Below are positions 1 to 10,821 of a DNA stretch of 64,000 bases, in pieces; position 1 is the stretch's first letter, and each line of letters begins with the position of its first letter. The stretch comes from Ephydatia muelleri (Eukaryota > Porifera > Demospongiae > Spongillida > Spongillidae), in contig JABACO010000022.1 of the NCBI GenBank assembly GCA_013339895.1, positions 2,359,709 through 2,423,708 on the forward strand, given 5' to 3'. The position numbers were made by a program, and so were the translations under genes. The notes under the pieces are model-generated. The model made no database searches. It was not told the DNA's origin and worked only from the letters and a program-made list of their open reading frames with translations.

Positions 1-562
1 AATAGTGCAGCTACCAATAAGTGCAAATTTACTGTAGATGGGACATGTCTCAACCAGAAGACCAGTACAACACCACACTCACAGCTAGGACAATTGCGTC
101 CCTTTGGTAAATTCGATTATTTTACAAGCATGTTACTTACTGGAATGCTTATCCTGAATGGATCAGACATTGCTATGCAATGGGAAAGTCAATCCATACA
201 AGACAGGGATTCACTCACTTGCCACTGGTGAAGATTCCAGTCGATCATTTTGTCCATGTATTGTTGCAACTATTCCGACGAGCAGCATAAAGCTATAAAC
301 AACAATTACAATCAACACCTCCTCAAGACCTGGGCATTCTGTGACAACTACAATGCAAACATTACTGAGGCTGAGAAGGAATTGAAAGGGAGCCGAGACC
401 AGATTTTGGGTTGCTTGGAATCGAGGGTGCAGCTGTCTCCATAACAAGAACACCACCATGATGTGGTACCTGGCCTGGAAATGACCAGAATAGAGCTCAA
501 CTTCATGCTGCCAGGGCACACCAAGATTTGACCCGACTCTTACTTTGGCCTGTTCAAGAATG
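1..562 (+). repeat. Fragment of a multi-copy transposon-like coding family (copy 1)
   Basis: Bases 250-562 are near-identical to 7266-7530 and related to 8385-8585. Translated on the plus strand, the copies give broken pieces of one protein, including a helical stretch around NNNYNQHLLKT and, downstream, MLPGHTK followed by [10 protein letters not shown]. These motifs resemble an uncharacterised protein family repeated in sponge and cnidarian genomes and probably transposon-encoded (from memory, not searched). The copy stops at the Tigger insertion at 563. Bases 1-249 show no recognisable feature. Confidence 0.5.
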
Positions 563-564
563 TA

Positions 565-2813
565 GAGCAAAGGAACCTATTAAGGAACACCCAACTTTCC
601 TTGACTGATGCAGACAAACTATGCATGCTAGAGAGATAATTTAAACACTGTTGGATAGAGAATTTAACGTAGATTACAACCATAGTAACCGTAGCAAATG
701 TTGTACGAATCCTGGTACCAAAATCTCACGTTTCGGCAAACATACCTCAATGTATGGGAAAGGTACCGAATAAGGAACAACCACATCAAAGGGTTGTTAT
801 ATAAACACTCAGCCGCAATGGGTTTGCTTGGGAGAGGGGGGGCCTGCTTAAAAATGATATCTCTATCGTCTATCAGCTACATGGTACAGCCTATAGTCTA
901 CTTATGGCCGATAAGCGTAAAGGCTATTCTCCTGAGGTCGCTAGGATGGCTATTGAAGCCTACAAGACCAAAAAAGGCTCATTCCATGTAATTGCGTCCG
1001 CAAGCGGAATGAGCACATCGACTCTGTATCGCTTGACGACTGGTGAAGTAGCTATAGATGACGGGCGGGTAGGAGCAAAACCGATATTGTCACGAGCGGC
1101 CGAGGCAGGCCTGATTAAAGCCATCGTATTCATGAACTTAAGGGGTGTGGGGATGGCGAAAGAAGAGGTGTTCGAAGCTGCAAAGGCACTAGCTGAGGAG
1201 GAAGGCTGTACGTTTAAGGGTGAAGATGGGCTTCCGACTAAACACTGGTGGGACAGATTTCGAAAGAGAGCTGTAGAGTCAGGCACTCCGATCTCCTTGC
1301 GTATACCACGCAACCTATCACGCAGCCGTGCAACCTCTGGTAGCGACTCCCGCCTACGTGCTTTTTATCAATCTTGATGAAACCCAGATTGTGCTTGACC
1401 CAACCCAGAAGCGTGTGGCTGTAGTTTGTGGAACCAAGCGTGTTCACAAACTCACAGGCATCTATGGGGAGCGTGGAGTTCATATTACGATGGTTGCTGC
1501 CATTGTATCCGATGGTACAGCTCTGCCCCCTACATTTATCTTCCAGGGAAAATCAGTGTCGCATGAAATGGCCAGAGCAACTCATAACTTTGATCCAAAC
1601 TGTGGGCTTGCCTACAGTGCCAGTGGCTGGATTGAACGGAGCATCTACCATGAGATCCTTAAACATCTCATTGATATGTTACCAGCTCCTGAGACACGGG
1701 GATACAAGCTGCTCATTGTTGATGGCCACGAGTCACACATTTCCCTATATGCTGCACAATTAGCTATTGCCAACAAGCTTGACATTGTACTCATGCCTTC
1801 CCACACCAGCCATCTGGTACAACCTCTGGATGTAGGAGTGTTTGGTCCACTAAAGATGCTTTCTTCTGCTGCAATGACCAAACATTCAGTATCACATCTT
1901 ATTCTACCACACGATGTTCCAATGATAATCAATGATGCCTATCATCGGTCATTTACAAGAGAGAACATCATGTCTGCATTCCAAAAGACAGGCCTGTCTC
2001 CTCTACGTGGGGTAGATGCTCTTCCTGAAGATACAGTTGGACCCCATGATGCAATCATGGCTTCATGTGGTGTGTCGGGGGCAGCACTTTCTGATAAAGT
2101 CACCATTGTAAGCTTTATAGAGGATGGTGTGGCACAAGAGGTGAAGAGGCGTGTAGATATTGAGGCTGTCGCAATGACAACAGAAGAAGATCTGCAGTTA
2201 CGTCTGAAATTGTCAATTCAGTACCACTCCATGTATGTGGCTGCATGTGCAGTACGTCCTGAGCAGGTGCAACATGCTGAACCAACCTCTCCACAAAGTT
2301 CTGGAAGCACCACTGATGATTCAGATGGAGAAAGCTTGGATCCGCAGGACAACACTACTCCTACTTTTAAGCGTTTGAAGGGTTCAGCTCAGTGCATGAC
2401 TTCAGCACAATGGATTGATGAATTTAAGGCTGCTGAGGATATGAAGAGGAGAGAGATAGCTGAGAAAGAGGAGCGACGCAGAAAAAGAAAGGCAGCTCTA
2501 GAGGAAAAGGCTGCATTAGAGCGCACAAAGAAACCCTGCGAAGCAATAATGAAAACAGGGGCTCGCAAAGGAGCACAGTGCTGCACACCTAGCTTGCCAA
2601 ATGCTAGTGGAAATTTTTATTGTGCTCGACATCAGCGTTGAATGTATATATGTAGTCTAGGGCTAGTAGAAACAGACTAGTAAAACATCTGTCAATTAGA
2701 TTCATCGATTTGCATATGATCTTAAAACAGTAAACCCATAATGATGATTAAATTCTTTAATGAGATTTAGTGTTCCTTAATAGGGGTGCGTTCCACATTT
2801 GGTTCCTTTGCTC
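565..2813 (+). mobile_element. pogo/Tigger-like DNA transposon
   Basis: The 13-bp terminal inverted repeats GAGCAAAGGAACC (565-577) and its reverse complement (2801-2813) are perfect and flanked on both sides by TA (563-564, 2814-2815), the target duplication of the Tc1/mariner/pogo group. A second inverted 13-mer, TATTAAGGAACAC, lies just inside the left end (578-590) and about 20 bp inside the right end (2770-2782). The element is 2,249 bp and carries a broken DDE_1-type transposase. The ends are well preserved although the gene has an internal deletion. Confidence 0.85.
904..2641 (+). pseudogene. Tigger/pogo DDE_1 transposase, deleted and frameshifted in the middle
   Basis: The N-terminal part (904-1377) has a helix-turn-helix-type DNA-binding region (about residues 8-50) and a second helical DNA-binding segment ending near TKHWWDRFRKR. 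The catalytic part is in another frame (about 1340-2641): INLDETQ (first Asp), LIVDGHESH (second Asp) and HLVQPLDVGVFGPLK (third acidic motif), as in the DDD-type pogo transposases. The C-terminus has a Cys/His-rich motif ending FYCARHQR. In family members some tens of residues separate the DNA-binding part from NxDET; here they are mostly missing and the two frames overlap at 1328-1377, so a deletion with frame change has probably inactivated it. The second part has no ATG at its frame entry. Confidence 0.8.
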
Positions 2814-3224
2814 TACCATTCGGAACCAGGTCCTGTGAAACATCTGTTGCTCATTGTTAAGGATCATTTACTGACTGTAGCTCTACAAAAAGTGGCGCTT
2901 TCTAAAAGAATGAAATAATAATACTGCAATTCGCGATAAACTTCAACAGTATCACTGGTAAAAAAAATCGTGGCTACAAGAACATACGAGAACTAGTTAG
3001 TACTTTCTGTTACCTTTAATGTCTAGTTTGAATTCAAAATTTCTATTGGTTGGGAATGTGGAAAAAACACTTCGAAGAGGAAAGGTACATTGAGGGTTAC
3101 ACGCTTTCAACAGCCATAACTTGCCGTGGCAAGAATTGCTGGCCATAATAACTTGCATCAAAAAGAGAAAACTGTAGCTCTTTTGTAATCTGCTATTAAA
3201 TGGCACTTGTAGCCATCCTGTCTT

Positions 3225-3650
3225 TTGTACCAGCTCACATTTTTAGTTCTCCAGGTTGTCAAGGGCATTGCTATAGGCATTACACAATCATTTCAATTTT
3301 TCGATGTTATGCTCGACAATGTTATTGCACTGGCTGTCTTGATCATCAAGAAAGCGAGAGATGGCAGCCAGCATCACATCAACGGCCTCATTGTAGCCAT
3401 CAGGGAGTTTGGTGTAACGTTCCACATTTGGAAGGATCTGGAGAAGGATGGAAAATAAGTGTACCTCCCTCCCTCCCTCACTGGAGATGGAAGAAAGGTC
3501 TTCAAGGTATATACATGGATATAGCACTAGTCCACTGCTATTGGTACTGTCATGTTTATGTATTTGTTTGCATGTACACACAGATGCTTCCATCAAAGCT
3601 AGAAGGGGTGCTACCTCATGACACTACTAAAGTCACTGTCAAATTGTGGC
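3225..3650 (+). pseudogene. Fragment of repetitive unclassified coding family
   Basis: The plus-strand frame at 3225-3458 ends with FGVTFHIWKDLEKDGK, and a second piece at 3584-3650 reads QMLPSKLEGVLPHDTTKV. Together they resemble a short conserved block (G-V-x-F-x-I/V-W ... LLKxLPxKL) that I recall from repetitive sponge and cnidarian proteins; I cannot give it a family name. The pieces are separated by about 125 bp, either an intron or decay. Low to moderate confidence in coding origin; function unknown. Confidence 0.35.
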
Positions 3651-4170
3651 ATGCTGGACTAATAATTCAATACACAATACAACAGCCAGGAATTTCAACA
3701 GCTGTATTTAGTGATTCATCTGAGGAACCAGGACAACCAAGTGCCATACATGTGCAACAGATTGAAAATGTACAAGTTCATTTGGGTCGTCACATCAGTT
3801 CAATTACTTTTTGCATGACATTGTCCAATCTTGTTCATAACTAACCACCTAAAATGTATCATACTGAGGTGTTGAAGTGCACAATTTGGATTCTGTAACA
3901 TTAACCACATTTGAACAACAGCTTGTTGAGATTCAGACCATTTATGGCTGTGTTATGTAAACCAGGGGGTGTTTCTATTTATAATGTTCTTAATAATAAT
4001 TCTAAAGTGTTGGTAAGTCACCAATCAACGAATGATGAGTACAAGAAGGTATTCTGAGAAGAAAATGAAAAGCATTGACGAAACCATATGGAAGAGGCTT
4101 AGACTGGAGCCATCAATAGTCGAAGTGGAGTTCAATGAGATGATGGACAATCTAAAGAAGAAGTTCAAAA

Positions 4171-4858
4171 GAAGAGTAAGAAGGTCCAAATACTAACCAT
4201 ACTACCACAATCTCGGTCCATTAGGCAGATAATGGCAGAATTTGGTGCAACTTACCATACGGCATGGCTATCCAAACAGTTAGTAGTAACCCAAGGGGTC
4301 TTGGCAACACCTAATGTTAGACCAGGAGAAGTGCTACCTACAGTGGTGGAGAAAAGAGTCATTCAGTTCTACTTAAGTGACAATGTCAGCCGTATTATGC
4401 CAGGGAAGGACTATGTATCCATGCTTGTAGAGGGACGAAGAGAACATGTACAGAAGAGACTGCTGCTGCTCTTGAACCTGAAGGGTGCACGTAGGCGGTT
4501 CCTGGACGAAAATGCAGGGTTCAAGGTGGGCCTAACAAAGTTCAAGGAACTTCAGCCAAAGAACGTGGTACTGGCTGGTGCCAGCGGCATGCACAATGTG
4601 TGTGTTCGCACCATCCATCAAAATGTTAAACTGATGGAAGATGCTAAGATTCCCACTTATGAGAGGTTGCGGACGAAGTTTGGTTCCACTGATGGTGAGA
4701 TCACATATAGGCATCTACTTGCCAACCTGCTGTGCAACCCAGCTCTTCCAGTGTCATTTGCGCACCTGTCCACTGTGGAATCAGAGACGACATTCCTCTC
4801 CATTGCAGTCACTGCATTAAAGAGACCAATGACGAATGCCACTTCTGCCAAAAGATAG
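4171..4858 (+). pseudogene. C-terminal part of transposon-associated protein (KRLLLLNL / CVCxxHQN type)
   Basis: The open frame runs from about 4171 (AAG codons before KVQILTILPQ) to a stop at 4858, with an internal ATG at 4232. It contains FYLSDNVSRIMPGKD, VQKRLLLLLNLKGA, FKELQPKNVVLAG and HNVCVRTIHQNVKLM. This order matches an uncharacterised protein family common in cnidarian, insect and sponge repeats and presumed transposon-encoded (from memory). The upstream stretch 4033-4170 encodes a plausible continuation (MSTRRYSEKKMKS...) but in a different frame, so the gene is broken or has a missed intron. Biochemical function unknown. Confidence 0.5.
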
Positions 4859-5198
4859 AACACATGACTATTAGATGCATTTGATGAAGACGGTGTGGAT
4901 GAGATCTCTTTCAAAGCATGTGTTTCTGTAGACCACACTACACTAGAAATTTATTTAGTTCAGTAATTTGTATCCTATCCGTTACGGAGATACCGCTGTG
5001 CAAAGTTAATGCAGTTTCCCGCTCGATTCTGCCAAACTACTTCCTGTAGGATAACATAGCCACACCTACAAGGCACCACCCACCGCATATATCATCATGT
5101 GATCATTAAATAGCCGGTGAATACGATTGAGTACTTTGTGCTGTTAGCTACACTGACAGTGAGTTATTATCTGTTAGCCCTTGGTGTAGATAGACAAT

Positions 5199-5369
5199 AT
5201 GGCGACTTGTAACACGAGCGAAGATGAGCTCGTCGCGTTTGGTTCTGCGGCAAGTTCGAGCGGTACGAAAAAGACTACATTCAAGATGAATTCAACGACG
5301 ATGGAGAGATTGAGGGCGATGGCAGTGGTGCCAATGACGAAGGCAATTGAATATGTTTGTAGACAGTGA
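5199..5369 (+). other. Short ORF preceding 5593 ORF; possible first exon
   Basis: An ATG at 5199 opens a 56-codon frame beginning MATCNTSEDELVAFGS. From about 5250 the neighbouring frame (KFERYEKDYIQDEFNDD) is more protein-like and acidic, suggesting a frameshift or splice site near 5245. I do not recognise it. It lies about 230 bp before the next ORF and may belong to the same broken gene. Confidence 0.25.
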
Positions 5370-5592
5370 TGGCGATGGTTGCAATGAGATGATGGAAGTG
5401 ATGGTGATGTGGAAGTTGTGATGGTATTAGTGATGGTGATGTACCAGCTAGAATAACACATAGACACAATCGGCCCCGTCGCTTGCTCAATATCTACCTC
5501 ACCAGAGGAGGGTGCTGCAAAGACAGCTGCTTGATGAAGTATGGCAATCTGCCCCCAAAACGAGCAGACGTATTATCTAAATTAGAAAAAGG

Positions 5593-5928
5593 TTGTTAGA
5601 TTATCCTAGATCAGCTTCTAATGAAGTTCAAACTATAAAAGAGTTTGACAAACTTTTTGATGGAACTGTGTTAATTTCAAGTTCGATGTCCGAATCGGAT
5701 GTTCGAAAAGAAATCGCAGATGCACTTCACAGAAAAGACAGTTCCATTTACAATTTTTCTCTTATTCAAGATAAAGATTTTGAGTTCGTCAAATGTGTTG
5801 ATAAAAAAGTGAGATTATTAGATGGAGAAAATGTGTATGATGCGCAGTTATTGAAAAAGCTGTATTCAGGTGCAATATATGTGCGGCTCAAGTGTCCTCT
5901 ACCGGTTCATCCAGAAAAGCTGTTTTAA
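5593..5928 (+). CDS. Partial ORF resembling the region upstream of HECT-type domains
   Basis: The open frame encodes about 110 residues including DKDFEFVKCVDKKVR near the middle and LYSGAIYVRLKC near the end. The pattern (short helical block, D-F-E-F-x-K-C, then G-x-I-Y-V-R-L) resembles the linker found before HECT-like domains in repetitive invertebrate and fish proteins; this is recollection, not a search result. No ATG with clear context begins it (the frame opens with a TTG). No HECT domain follows; downstream sequence is unrelated repeat. Either a gene remnant or an internal exon. Confidence 0.35.
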   Translation: MLDYPRSASNEVQTIKEFDKLFDGTVLISSSMSESDVRKEIADALHRKDSSIYNFSLIQDKDFEFVKCVDKKVRLLDGENVYDAQLLKKLYSGAIYVRLKCPLPVHPEKLF

Positions 5929-6288
5929 GAATGCTGACTGTTATTCGGGACACATCTGGTTCTTGAAACACATTCCAGCATTGATTCGACTGGTCCAGTT
6001 CTGTCTGCAGACATGCTTTCTGTGTTGTCATTGCATTACTTACCGTACGTTAAAGTACTGGATGAAGGAGATGTGCTCTGACTTGGACGTTTAGCCTCAT
6101 GCCTATGGCAACCGTGGCAGGGATCCTCACCATGCCCTGTCTCGCTTGGATACGAGTACAGTGCTCTCATTTATTTAGAAATTATGCGACCATACAAGCC
6201 TCCTGATCCTGGATCGCTTGCAAGGCACGTGTGGTAAGAGCATGAAGTCTGTGTATGCCGAGTACTGCAAGGCTATGGAGTCCCCATC

Positions 6289-7616
6289 AAGGAACACCAG
6301 AACCACAACAACCATGCCCTTACCGACTGACCAGTGGTCTGAAACGGCAGTACACCTTGCTCAATGTTCCTCCAGCTTCTCCAACACGTCCTGCTGCACG
6401 TGATGTGAAGTACTTGTCGTTTATTCTACTCCCGCACAAGTACTGCATCAAGATAAAGATCCAATGTGACTTGTGTGATAAGTGTGATGAGATGTTGGGC
6501 TGGTTGAGACACAGCTTTTCCGACGAGCAACATAAAGCTACAAGTAAATAAAAACATTCTCTACGAGAAAGTTGGTGGGATATAGGATTTGAAGGCAATT
6601 GGTGGTGTAAAAGCAAGGAAACAAGGTCTTATCAGAAGGAAAAATGTAATAGTCCTATATTTAGCACATTTCTAGGGCGTATGTTGTTTGTGTGCTAAAT
6701 ATAGGACTATTACATTTTCCCTTCTGATAAGACCTTGTTTCCTTGCTTTTTACACCACCAATTGCCTTCAAATCCTATATCCCACCAACTTTCTCGTAGA
6801 GAATGTTTTTATTTACTCGTTTTCTTAATTTTTTTTTCACACCCAATGTCTAATTATACAAGACATAGGCTGATAGTCGATTGTGTATCAGAGTATAACA
6901 TCGATTATTTATATAAAAGCGAGTCCTTCATCCGATTCTGAAGCTAGTGGTGAAATTTTGATCGCTTAAAAGTGTTCCTGTCCCGAGTTATGCGTTGCCA
7001 AGAAGGAGGAGGAGGAGAAGACGACCCGCCCCTTGTTCCGAGACTGGGTACGAGAACGGGCAGTACACTCTTGTTCTCTACAACCACGCGGTTCTGCGAC
7101 ATGAAACAAAAACGAAACTACTCATTTTTGACTTCTAGATCGATTGCTAAAACAAGCTACACGATCCGATCGTCGGGAGTGTTGTTACAGACGGGTCGCG
7201 TTTTTTTGACATTCATAGTCGGGGTCAAACCCTATATGGAAGTTTCTAACGAAACTTCCGATAAACAACAATTACAACCAACACCTCCTCAAGACCTGGG
7301 CATTCTGTGACAACTACAATGCAAACATTACTGAGGCTGAGAAGGAATCAAAAGGGAGCCGAGACCAGATCTTGGGTTGCTTGGAATCGAGGGTGCAGCT
7401 GTCTCCATAACAAGAACACCACCATGATGTGGTACCTGGCCTGGAAATGACCAGAATAGAGCTCAACTTCATGCTACCAGGGCACACCAAGATTTGACCC
7501 GACTCCTACTTTGGCCTGTTCAAGAAGTACTACAGCAGACAGGACCATGTAGACGACATGGCTGACCTGGCCGACAGCGTCTGGCAGTGTGGCCAGAATA
7601 TCACATGTGGTGCCAC
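6289..7616 (+). repeat. Repeat-family copy 2, interrupted at 6541-7263
   Basis: Bases 6295-6540 match 8160-8405 (coding GTACACCTTGCTCAATGTTC...), and 7264-7616 continues the same family (compare 280-560 and 8410-8585). The family sequence around CATAAAGCTA...AACAACAATTAC is split by about 720 bp containing the foldback at 6543-6817 and 6818-7263. This fixes the order of events: the 720-bp insert is younger than the family copy. A small perfect hairpin (GGAAGTTTC-TAAC-GAAACTTCC, 7238-7259) lies close to the right edge of the insert. Confidence 0.6.
6543..6817. mobile_element. Foldback (long inverted repeat) element
   Basis: Arms 6543-6668 and 6691-6817 are reverse complements over about 126 bp with very few differences; the loop is 22 bp. 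The ends read AGTAAATAAAAACATTCTC inward. No coding capacity. Such near-perfect arms indicate a recent foldback/MITE-type element or a recent inverted duplication. Confidence 0.85.
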
Positions 7617-7771
7617 TATCCGTCCGTCCATCTATCCATCCATCCATCCATCCATCCATCCATCCATCCATCCATTCATCCATCCATCCATCCATCCATC
7701 CATCCATCCATCCATCCATCCAGCCAGCCAGCCAGCCATCCATCCATCCATCCATCCATCCATCCATCCAT

Positions 7772-7811
<40 letters not shown>

Positions 7812-7812
7812 A
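7616..7812. repeat. (ATCC)n / (AGCC)n microsatellite
   Basis: A tetranucleotide tract of CATC units passes into CAGC units near 7720, returns to CATC, and ends as CAGC near 7812. The long reading frames through it on both strands (Ser/Ile/His/Pro or Trp/Met/Asp/Gly repeats) are translation artefacts. Confidence 0.97.
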
Positions 7813-8154
7813 AAACAGGGCTCCACAGGATACTTAGTCAGTAGCCAGCCCTAATAACTGTAGCCTTAAACATTTACAAGTACTTAGCCAACAACTTGAT
7901 TGTGTCAATACTTATACATTATTGCCATGTGATTCAAGTGTAAAGAGAAATTATTGGAGCAGATGTGTCAGCATTATTTGCATGTACTGCATTTTAAGCG
8001 GTTGTGCCGAATGGCACAAGGATTTGTACGCAGCAGATATATGTTCACAAACATACATTACTTACATACCAAAAAGGAAAGCAATAACATAACTGTGTGC
8101 TATTCATAGAGCAACTTGATGCCTGTGGTTTTACCATTCATATTTACTCTACCC

Positions 8155-8590
8155 CTAAGCGAGCACACCAGAACCACAACAACCATGCCCTTACCGACTG
8201 ACCGGTGGACTGAAACAGCAGTACACCTTGCTCAATGTTCCTCCAACTTCTCAACACATCCTGCTGCACGTGCTGTGATGTACTCGTTTATTCTACTCTG
8301 GTGCAAGTACTGCATCAACATAATTATCCAACCGACACGCAGCGACTTGTGTAATAAGTGTGACCAGATGTTGGACTCGTTGAGGCACAGCCTTTCCAAC
8401 AAGCAGCGCAAAGTTATAAACAAGAATTACAACCAACACCTCCTCAAGACGAGGGCATTCTGTGACACCTACAATACAAACATTACTGAAGCTGAGGAAT
8501 GGAAAGGGAACCGAGACCAGATCTTGGGTTGCTTGGAATCGAGGGTGCAGCTGTCTCCGTCAGCCAGAACAAGAACACCACCATGATGTG
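8155..8590 (+). repeat. Repeat-family copy 3
   Basis: The plus frame gives DLCNKCDQMLDSLRHSL then NKNYNQHLLKTRAFC, related to copies 1 and 2. A Cys-x2-Cys followed by a helical block is kept. The copy ends at the gypsy fragment at about 8600. It is interrupted by stop codons and is not a working gene. Confidence 0.5.
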
Positions 8591-8610
8591 GTACCTACAT
8601 CCCCATCCGT

Positions 8611-9880
8611 CTCGAACCCCCAGAGGCATTCTGTTTTAAGAATCCTGACGTATGGACTCGCTGGATACAACGCTTCGAACAGTTTCGCGTAGCCTCCGGT
8701 CTGGACAAAGAAGCGGGAATACAACAGGTTAGCACGCTACTTTACTGTCTGGGCGAGGAGGCAGAAACGGTATTGTCTTCAACCAATATTACAGACGTGG
8801 AAAGAGCAGACTACAAGAAAGTAGTGGAGAAGTTGGACCGCTACTTCCTGGTTAGGCGTAACGTAATATTTGAGCGTGCTAGATTCAACAGATGAGACCA
8901 AGGAGAAGACGAGACCTCAGGAAGGTACATAACGTCTTTATATAGCGGTGTAAAAGGATTGGGCATTATAAGTCACAGTGTTTTTCTAGAACAGTGGGCG
9001 AAATACACACAGATATCGGAAGCCATGAGCAGCAGCAGTCAGCCTTTCTCGGAGCTCTCTCTGCAACTAATGGTACATGCAATGCATGGATGGTGACGTT
9101 AAAGATGTCAGGGAGGATGGTGCAATTCAAACAAGACACAGGAGCAGAAGTTAGTGCAATATCCGACACTACTTTCAGATCCTTCAAAGGACACAGGCTG
9201 ATACAACCGAGCAAGTCTCTGTATGGTCCAGCATGCAGTGCTCTTGAGGTTATTGGGCAGTTTGACGGCAGGCTCAGTCATGGCAGGAAATCCACTACAC
9301 AAACCATGTTTGTTGTCAAAGGCCTAAGGAACAATTTCTTAGGCTTGCCAGCTATTGTGGCCCTAAACTTGGTAGCTCAGGTTGACACGACTACAACTGC
9401 AAGTTCAAATATTGTAGATAAGTTTCCTGATCTATTTCAAGGTCTAGGAAACTTGGGAGAGCCATATGACATACAGCTTCAACCAGATGCGAAACCGTAT
9501 TCTCTCTTTACACCCGTCATATTCCACTACCCCTACGTCCACAGGTTAAAGCAGAACTGGACCGAATGGAAGCAGGAGTTATCTCCCAAGTGGACATACC
9601 CACTCCTTGGTGTGCAGGGATGGTGGTTAGCCCCGAAAAAGAATGGCTCCATCCGCATCTGTGTAGATTTCAAACCACTGAATGCCTATATCATTAGAGA
9701 GGTGCACCCACTACCAACAGTAGATGAAAACCTTGCTCAACTATCAGGTGCAAAGATGTTTAGTAAGTTGGATGCCAACAGTGGATTTTGGCAAATCCCA
9801 CTTTCAGAGAATTCAAAACTACTAACAACCTTTGTCACACCATATGGACGCTATTATTTTCATAAGCTCCCATTTACATA
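8611..9880 (+). pseudogene. Ty3/gypsy gag-protease-RT fragment
   Basis: Gag-like sequence starts at about 8611 (NPDVWTRWIQRFEQFRVASG, then FERARFNR near 8890 followed by a stop). A second frame from 8994 has the protease motif QDTGAEVSAIS and the first half of reverse transcriptase (NGSIRICVDFKPLN, KMFSKLDANSGFWQIPL, GRYYFHKLPF). It stops before the YxDD box, so RT palm, RNase H and integrase are missing. Gag has a nonsense codon, and gag and pol are in different frames. A degraded, truncated copy, distinct from the intact element at 10.7 kb. Confidence 0.75.
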
Positions 9881-10127
9881 CCTACTTGACAAGGGCACTG
9901 CGCACAATGGTATAATGCCTGGCTGGCCTTAGAAAGCTTAAGCACTAGAACAGACTGAGGCTCAATTGAGCTGGACGCGCGCATTGAACAAAGCATACAG
10001 AACAATGTACAGGAGTAGTACAGAGGGGTGCGCATTGCTTTGTTCAACCAAACCTTATAGCTGCATGGCTATGGCTTATTGAGCGCGTGCATACATGTAT
10101 CGCTTTTGTTCAACGGGTAGACATGCA

Positions 10128-10296
10128 TGTTGTATAGGGTTCCACCGATCTCTCGAATCGTCGTTGCCGAGTAGCGTCGGCTTGCGAACCCGTATGGAGG
10201 TTCTGTTACCCTTGCATCGTTCTCGTAGCTAGCCTGTTTGTCGTTGTGATTTTGTACTATGACTGTTGTAAATTACATCTAGTTTGAGATACAACA
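10128..10296 (+). repeat. LTR of a second gypsy-type element (169 bp)
   Basis: Begins TGTTGTATAGGG and ends GAGATACAACA, giving the usual TG...CA termini with a short inverted TGTTGTA/TACAACA. Immediately after it, TTTGGCGACGAG (10297-10308) looks like a primer binding site; TGGCGACGAG is complementary to the 3' end of a tRNA-Ser as I recall it. No second copy of this LTR is in the window. Confidence 0.6.
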
Positions 10297-10308
10297 TTTG
10301 GCGACGAG

Positions 10309-10491
10309 TTGGGATTATGTTCCTTCCTTCGGATGGCAGCTGTTTTTGGCAAGTTGGAAGAGTTCGACAGCTCGCAAGAATTGTGGGCACACTATGTCGA
10401 GCGTCTGGAACAGTTCTTCGCAGCTAACGATTTGGAAGATGGCGGTAGGCGGAGGGCCATTTTACAGTACAATTTGAATGGCGTATACTAA
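10309..10491 (+). pseudogene. Start of gypsy gag, truncated
   Basis: The frame (ATG at 10333 or slightly earlier) encodes a gag N-terminus, KLEEFDSSQELWAHYVERLEQFF, very similar in layout to the intact element's start (KAEEFDSATDDWTSYLERLEHY). It ends after about 60 codons at unrelated sequence. With the LTR and primer site before it, this is the 5' end of a related element cut off by deletion. Confidence 0.65.
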
Positions 10492-10670
10492 AGGCAACTC
10501 ACAACTGGCCCATCAGAACAACATTCATTGATGATGTGATCCATTCCAATTGTGTCCAGACTGAATAAAAATGTTCTTCTCGTAATTTTCAAGTTGTGGC
10601 TTCGCACTACTTAATGATGTCTTGAGCCCTTAAGTGCTCTGTGCTCATCCAGTTTGGGAACAACATTGGC

Positions 10671-10789
10671 TGTGATGTATGCATATGAATATGTAATTGC
10701 GTACACGTGATCACTCTTTGGCAACCTATGATTGTGTGGCATGGCGGTTCGCGTGCGACCTTAGAATCCTCGGTAATCGGCATTCTACA
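10671..10789 (+). repeat. 5' LTR
   Basis: TGTGATGTATGC...CATTCTACA, 119 bp, identical to 14953-15071. It must contain the promoter; I see no canonical TATA box. Confidence 0.95.
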
Positions 10790-10821
10790 TTGACGACGAG
10801 GTGGGTTTTTGTTTCGTGGCA

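Noticed and set aside
5174..5490. Minus-strand Ser/His/Thr-rich frames
   Set aside because: Due to a GATGGTGAT-type simple repeat at 5380-5440.
7474..7854. Several 60-98 codon frames on both strands
   Set aside because: They read through the (ATCC)n/(AGCC)n microsatellite; the translations are pure tetranucleotide periodicity.
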